Assembly (NCBI RefSeq): GCF_016901695.1
Contig: NZ_JACJKS010000004.1
Span: 1 to 64,000 of the forward strand
Length of the DNA stretch: 64,000 nt
DNA from: Mordavella massiliensis
GTDB taxonomy: Bacteria > Bacillota > Clostridia > Lachnospirales > Lachnospiraceae
Direction: 5' to 3'
A program made the translations under genes and the position numbers. Below the pieces are notes generated by a model, which made no database searches, was not told where the DNA came from, and saw nothing but the letters and a program-made list of their open reading frames with translations. This document shows, piece by piece, positions 60,925 through 64,000 of the stretch. The first letter of the stretch is position 1; each line of letters starts with the position of its first letter.

Positions 60925-62772
60925 ATGGCAGATCAGATAGATTTCAGGGAAATATGCAAAGAGAGGCGGCTTGTCACGGACGGCGCCATGGGAACGTACT
61001 ATAGAGAGAAATACGGGGAAGGCGGCGGCATCCCGGAGCTGGACAACGAGGCGGCGCCGGAGCGGATCCGGGAGATCCACAGGGAGTACATCCGGGCCGG
61101 GGCGGACATCCTGCGGACCAACACCTTTGCCTCCAACACAGGGACGTTTGGGGGCGGCCCGAAAGAGGAGGACCGGGAGCAGCTTCTTAAGAGAGTGTAT
61201 GAGAATGTGCAGGCGGCGATGGGGATCGCCCGGGACGCCATCCGGGAGGAGGCCTGCGGCCGGTCTGTCTTTGTCGCGGGGGACATCGGCCCCATCCCGG
61301 AGGGCGGACATAAGGAGGATGAGAGCCGGGAGCAGGAGATCGCAGAAGAGTACAGGACCATTGCCAGGGCGCACCTGGATGCAGGCGTGCAGGTGATCTG
61401 GTTTGAGACCTTTGCGGATTTCGACAGGATCCTTCCGGTGGCCCGGTGGATCAAGTCCGTAAGCGACGCGTTTGTCATGGCCAGCTTTTCTGTCAATATG
61501 TACGGGTATACGAATGCGGGGGTCAGCGCGGCCTCCCTTGTGGAGACAGCCAGGGAGGCAGAGGAGATCGACGGGATCGGTTTCAACTGCGGCGTGGGGC
61601 CCGCCCATCTGGCCCGGGTGCTGCGCCGGCTTGACTTTGGGGATCTGATCGTATCCGCCGCGCCGAACGCCGGGTATGCGGACCGGATCCGGTACCGGAA
61701 CATCTACCGGGACAACCTGGAATATTTCGGGCAGGCGCTGGAGGAGATCGCAGGTCTCGGCGTGAACATCATCGGCGGCTGCTGCGGCACGGACCCGGCC
61801 TATATCCGCCGGCTGTCCCAGGCGCCGGACAAAAGGATCCCAAAGCGGGCGGCGGACCGGCCGGAGGTGCGCGCGGACAAGGAGGTGCGCTACGACAACA
61901 ACCCCTTTATCCGAAGGCTGTATTCCGGGGAGAAAGTGGTGATCGCGGAGCTGGATCCGCCCCACGACGCCAACGACGGGAAGATGCTGGAGGCGGCCGC
62001 CGTCTTAAAAGAGGCGGGGGTGGAGATGATCACGTTCTCCGACTCTCCGATGGGGCGGATGCGGGCCGACTCCGCCATGTCGGCCGTGAAAGTGGCGAAC
62101 CGCCTGCAGATCGAGACGATGCCGCACATCGCCTGCAGGGACAAGAATGTGATCGGTATGGGGGCGCAGCTCCTTGGCGCCTACATGAACGGGATCCGCA
62201 ACTTCCTCCTCGTGACGGGGGACCCCGTGCCCTCCGGCGACAGGGATATGGTCAAGAGCGTCTATGATTTTCACTCCATTACGCTCATGCAGTATATGGC
62301 CAGGATGAACCGGGAGCATTTCGCCGGCGATCCGGCTGCCTACGGCGGCGCCCTCAACTACGGCAGGGCGAACCTGGATGCGGAGATCCGGCGGATGGAG
62401 AAAAAGTGCGAAGCCGGCGCCTCCTTCTTCCTGACGCAGCCCATCTACTCGGATGAGGACATTGCGAAGATCCGCTACATCAAGTCCAGGATCGACACGA
62501 AGATCCTGTGCGGCATCATGCCGCTTGTGAGCTACCGGAACGCCCTGTTCATGAAAAACGAGATCACAGGCATCTCGGTGCCGGACGAGACGGTTGCCCG
62601 CTACCGGCCGGACATGAGCCGTGAGGAGGCGCAGGAGACGGGCGTGCAGATCGCCGTGGAGATCGCGGAAAAACTATATGACACAGCGGACGGGTACTAC
62701 TTCATGGTCCCCTTCAACCGGGCCGGGATGATCGCCCGGATCCTGGAGAGGATGAAACAGAACAGGAGCTAG
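60925..62772 (+). CDS. Bifunctional homocysteine S-methyltransferase / methylenetetrahydrofolate reductase
   Basis: A 615-aa two-domain protein. Residues 1-~290 are a homocysteine methyltransferase TIM barrel, with LVTDGAMGTYYREKYG, FNCGVGPAH and IGGCCGTDPAYIRRL (the three zinc cysteines). Residues ~310-615 are a MetF-like barrel that reduces methylene-THF with FAD (VIAELDPPHDAN, ITFSDSPMGRM, NFLLVTGDP, FFLTQPIYSDEDI). There is no cobalamin domain. It supplies methyl-folate and may use S-methylmethionine or a similar donor. Common in Clostridia. Confidence 0.92.
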   Translation: MADQIDFREICKERRLVTDGAMGTYYREKYGEGGGIPELDNEAAPERIREIHREYIRAGADILRTNTFASNTGTFGGGPKEEDREQLLKRVYENVQAAMGIARDAIREEACGRSVFVAGDIGPIPEGGHKEDESREQEIAEEYRTIARAHLDAGVQVIWFETFADFDRILPVARWIKSVSDAFVMASFSVNMYGYTNAGVSAASLVETAREAEEIDGIGFNCGVGPAHLARVLRRLDFGDLIVSAAPNAGYADRIRYRNIYRDNLEYFGQALEEIAGLGVNIIGGCCGTDPAYIRRLSQAPDKRIPKRAADRPEVRADKEVRYDNNPFIRRLYSGEKVVIAELDPPHDANDGKMLEAAAVLKEAGVEMITFSDSPMGRMRADSAMSAVKVANRLQIETMPHIACRDKNVIGMGAQLLGAYMNGIRNFLLVTGDPVPSGDRDMVKSVYDFHSITLMQYMARMNREHFAGDPAAYGGALNYGRANLDAEIRRMEKKCEAGASFFLTQPIYSDEDIAKIRYIKSRIDTKILCGIMPLVSYRNALFMKNEITGISVPDETVARYRPDMSREEAQETGVQIAVEIAEKLYDTADGYYFMVPFNRAGMIARILERMKQNRS

Positions 62773-62794
62773 GGAAAGGAGACAAGACAGCAAT

Positions 62795-64000
62795 ATGAGA
62801 AAGGCAAGGATTTTGCTGCCGGCGGTAGTCTGTCTGCTGTGCATGACGGCCTGTTCCGGAGAGAAGATCGAAACAGGAGAACTGGCTGAAGGAGATACGC
62901 AGGAGAGCCAGGCCCCGGACCTGACCCTGTTCTTTTCGGGTGAAAATACAGTGTGGATCTCTGCCATAGAGGATCTGTGCAGCGCGTTTTCCAAAGAGTA
63001 TCCGCAGTACACGCTGGAAGTGGAGTATTCATCCGGCGACGACTATACAGAGGAACTGAAGGCCAAGGAAGCATTGGACGAATTCCCGGATATCTTTGAG
63101 ATCGAGGATCCCTACATGTTCGAGGAGGCGGACATGCTGGGCGCCGTCGACGGGGAGATCGGGGAACTGGTGGAGCAGCCGATCATGGACGACGGGAAGA
63201 TCTGCGCCCTTCCGTTTTACGGGACTTCCTACGGCATCATTTACAATCAGGTGATCTTCAAAGAGTACGGGCTGTCTGTGCCCAATACATACGGGGAGTT
63301 CCTTGAGCTCTGCGGGCAGTTGAAGAACCTGGGCATCACGCCCCTGGCGGTGGGCGGAAGCGAGTCGTCCGCAGACCAGGGGTGGATCAACTACTTCTTC
63401 CTGAAAGATGTGGAGACGGGCAGAAGCACCTGGATCCAGGACAGGATCAGCGGCAAGGTGTCTTTCCAGGACCCGGAAGTGACGGAGGCTCTGACAGAGT
63501 TCCGCGACCTGATGACGGGAGAGTATGTGCTGGAGGATTCCATCAATATGGGGGATACCCAGATCATCTCCTACATGATCGATCAGAAGGTGGCTATGTA
63601 CTATGGGACGCCCGCCATGCTGGCGAAGATATGGGAAGCGTATCCGCGCGCCATGGATTCTGACAAGACGCCCCTGGGGGAGGAGCTGGAGAACGATACG
63701 GTGCAGATACGGCCCGGATGGTTCTACATGCCGGACGACAGCGGGACAAGGATCGTGATGGAGCAGACAGGGTCGATCTGGGCCGCGTCCAAGGCATGCA
63801 TGGGGATCCCGACCAAAAAGAAGGCGGCGGACACCTTCCTTAAATTCTGCTACCGCACGGAGAATTACAGAAAGGTCCTGCAGGCCATGAACGGGATGCC
63901 GGTGACAAACGACGGGGTTCTCTACGCGGCGCCGGCCGTGCAGCAGAATGTGATCATCGACTACCGGTACGCGGACCGGATCAGCCGGTATCTTGGAAAC
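62795..64000 (+). CDS. Extracellular solute-binding lipoprotein (partial, runs off the window)
   Basis: The first 402 codons of an open frame that does not end before base 64000. A lipoprotein signal (ILLPAVVCLLCMTAC, Cys20) leads to a family 1 ABC sugar-binding fold: NTVWISAIEDLCSAFSKEYPQYTLEVEYSSG, GTSYGIIYNQVIFKEYGL, and MGIPTKKKAADTFLKFCY. It starts 23 bp after the MTHFR gene (AAAGGAG at 62775-62781) and would feed an ABC importer downstream, outside the window. Confidence 0.85.
   Translation, partial: MRKARILLPAVVCLLCMTACSGEKIETGELAEGDTQESQAPDLTLFFSGENTVWISAIEDLCSAFSKEYPQYTLEVEYSSGDDYTEELKAKEALDEFPDIFEIEDPYMFEEADMLGAVDGEIGELVEQPIMDDGKICALPFYGTSYGIIYNQVIFKEYGLSVPNTYGEFLELCGQLKNLGITPLAVGGSESSADQGWINYFFLKDVETGRSTWIQDRISGKVSFQDPEVTEALTEFRDLMTGEYVLEDSINMGDTQIISYMIDQKVAMYYGTPAMLAKIWEAYPRAMDSDKTPLGEELENDTVQIRPGWFYMPDDSGTRIVMEQTGSIWAASKACMGIPTKKKAADTFLKFCYRTENYRKVLQAMNGMPVTNDGVLYAAPAVQQNVIIDYRYADRISRYLGN

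Overview
The window is about 64 kb of GC-rich chromosome from a bacterium of the class Clostridia, most likely a gut Lachnospiraceae. This rests on the cluster rho - rpmE - DUF1385 - prmC - prfA, the sporulation-type GerM lipoprotein, DUF6483, DUF4867 and Rpn-type proteins, and a YesM/YesN-regulated ChvE-type sugar transporter. I cannot name the species. Genes are dense, mostly on the plus strand, with strong AGGAGG ribosome binding sites. I saw no rRNA, tRNA, CRISPR array, prophage or intact insertion sequence.

Layout. 1-5.6 kb: an internally deleted Rpn-like protein, a DUF6483 protein, a MarR regulator with its MATE exporter, a second MATE exporter on the minus strand, and a CcdA-thioredoxin fusion, with a striking divergent promoter and palindrome at 4179-4262. 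5.6-11.4 kb: an aminotransferase, a Gfo/Idh/MocA oxidoreductase, then a block (peptidase C26, M19 dipeptidase, ribokinase) bracketed by two copies of an unusual non-coding element whose ends are themselves long hairpins. 11.4-17.8 kb: arginine biosynthesis, argG divergent from argC-GNAT-argJ-argB-argD, with ARG-box-like sites between. 17.8-24.3 kb: a small YdcZ transporter, then comEA - response regulator - histidine kinase - GerM lipoprotein - comEC. 24.4-33.3 kb: rho, rpmE, DUF1385, prmC, prfA, a DUF2156 protein, two aminotransferases (one HisC) and a DUF368 membrane protein.

33.3-47.3 kb is a pentose module: AraC regulator, membrane-anchored sugar-binding protein, LytS/YesM kinase, YesN regulator, a second binding lipoprotein, then the highly expressed-looking binding protein, ATPase and permease of a ChvE/XylF-type ABC importer, then a DUF4867 protein, a fucose/arabinose-isomerase-family enzyme and a xylulokinase. 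It reads as sense, import, isomerise and phosphorylate, with no classical xylA in the window. 47.3-55.4 kb: a zinc-dependent phospholipase C family protein, a secreted nuclease lipoprotein, ribosomal protein L25/Ctc, a LarA-like (DUF2088) protein, PTS enzyme I, a membrane-linked XRE regulator, a tiny Rpn-tail protein, and an L-cysteine desulfidase family protein. 55.4-64 kb: diacylglycerol kinase, phasin-like protein plus UbiB kinase, BioY divergent from a NiaR-type repressor, Nudix hydrolase, aldose epimerase, a small unknown protein, a bifunctional homocysteine methyltransferase/MTHFR, and a sugar-binding lipoprotein cut by the window edge.

The best candidates for undescribed biology are the two palindrome-ended elements (8222-8455 and 11149-11424), the fucose-isomerase-family/DUF4867/xylulokinase pentose route under a XylFII-LytS-YesN-like sensor, and the two stripped-down Rpn-derived small proteins.
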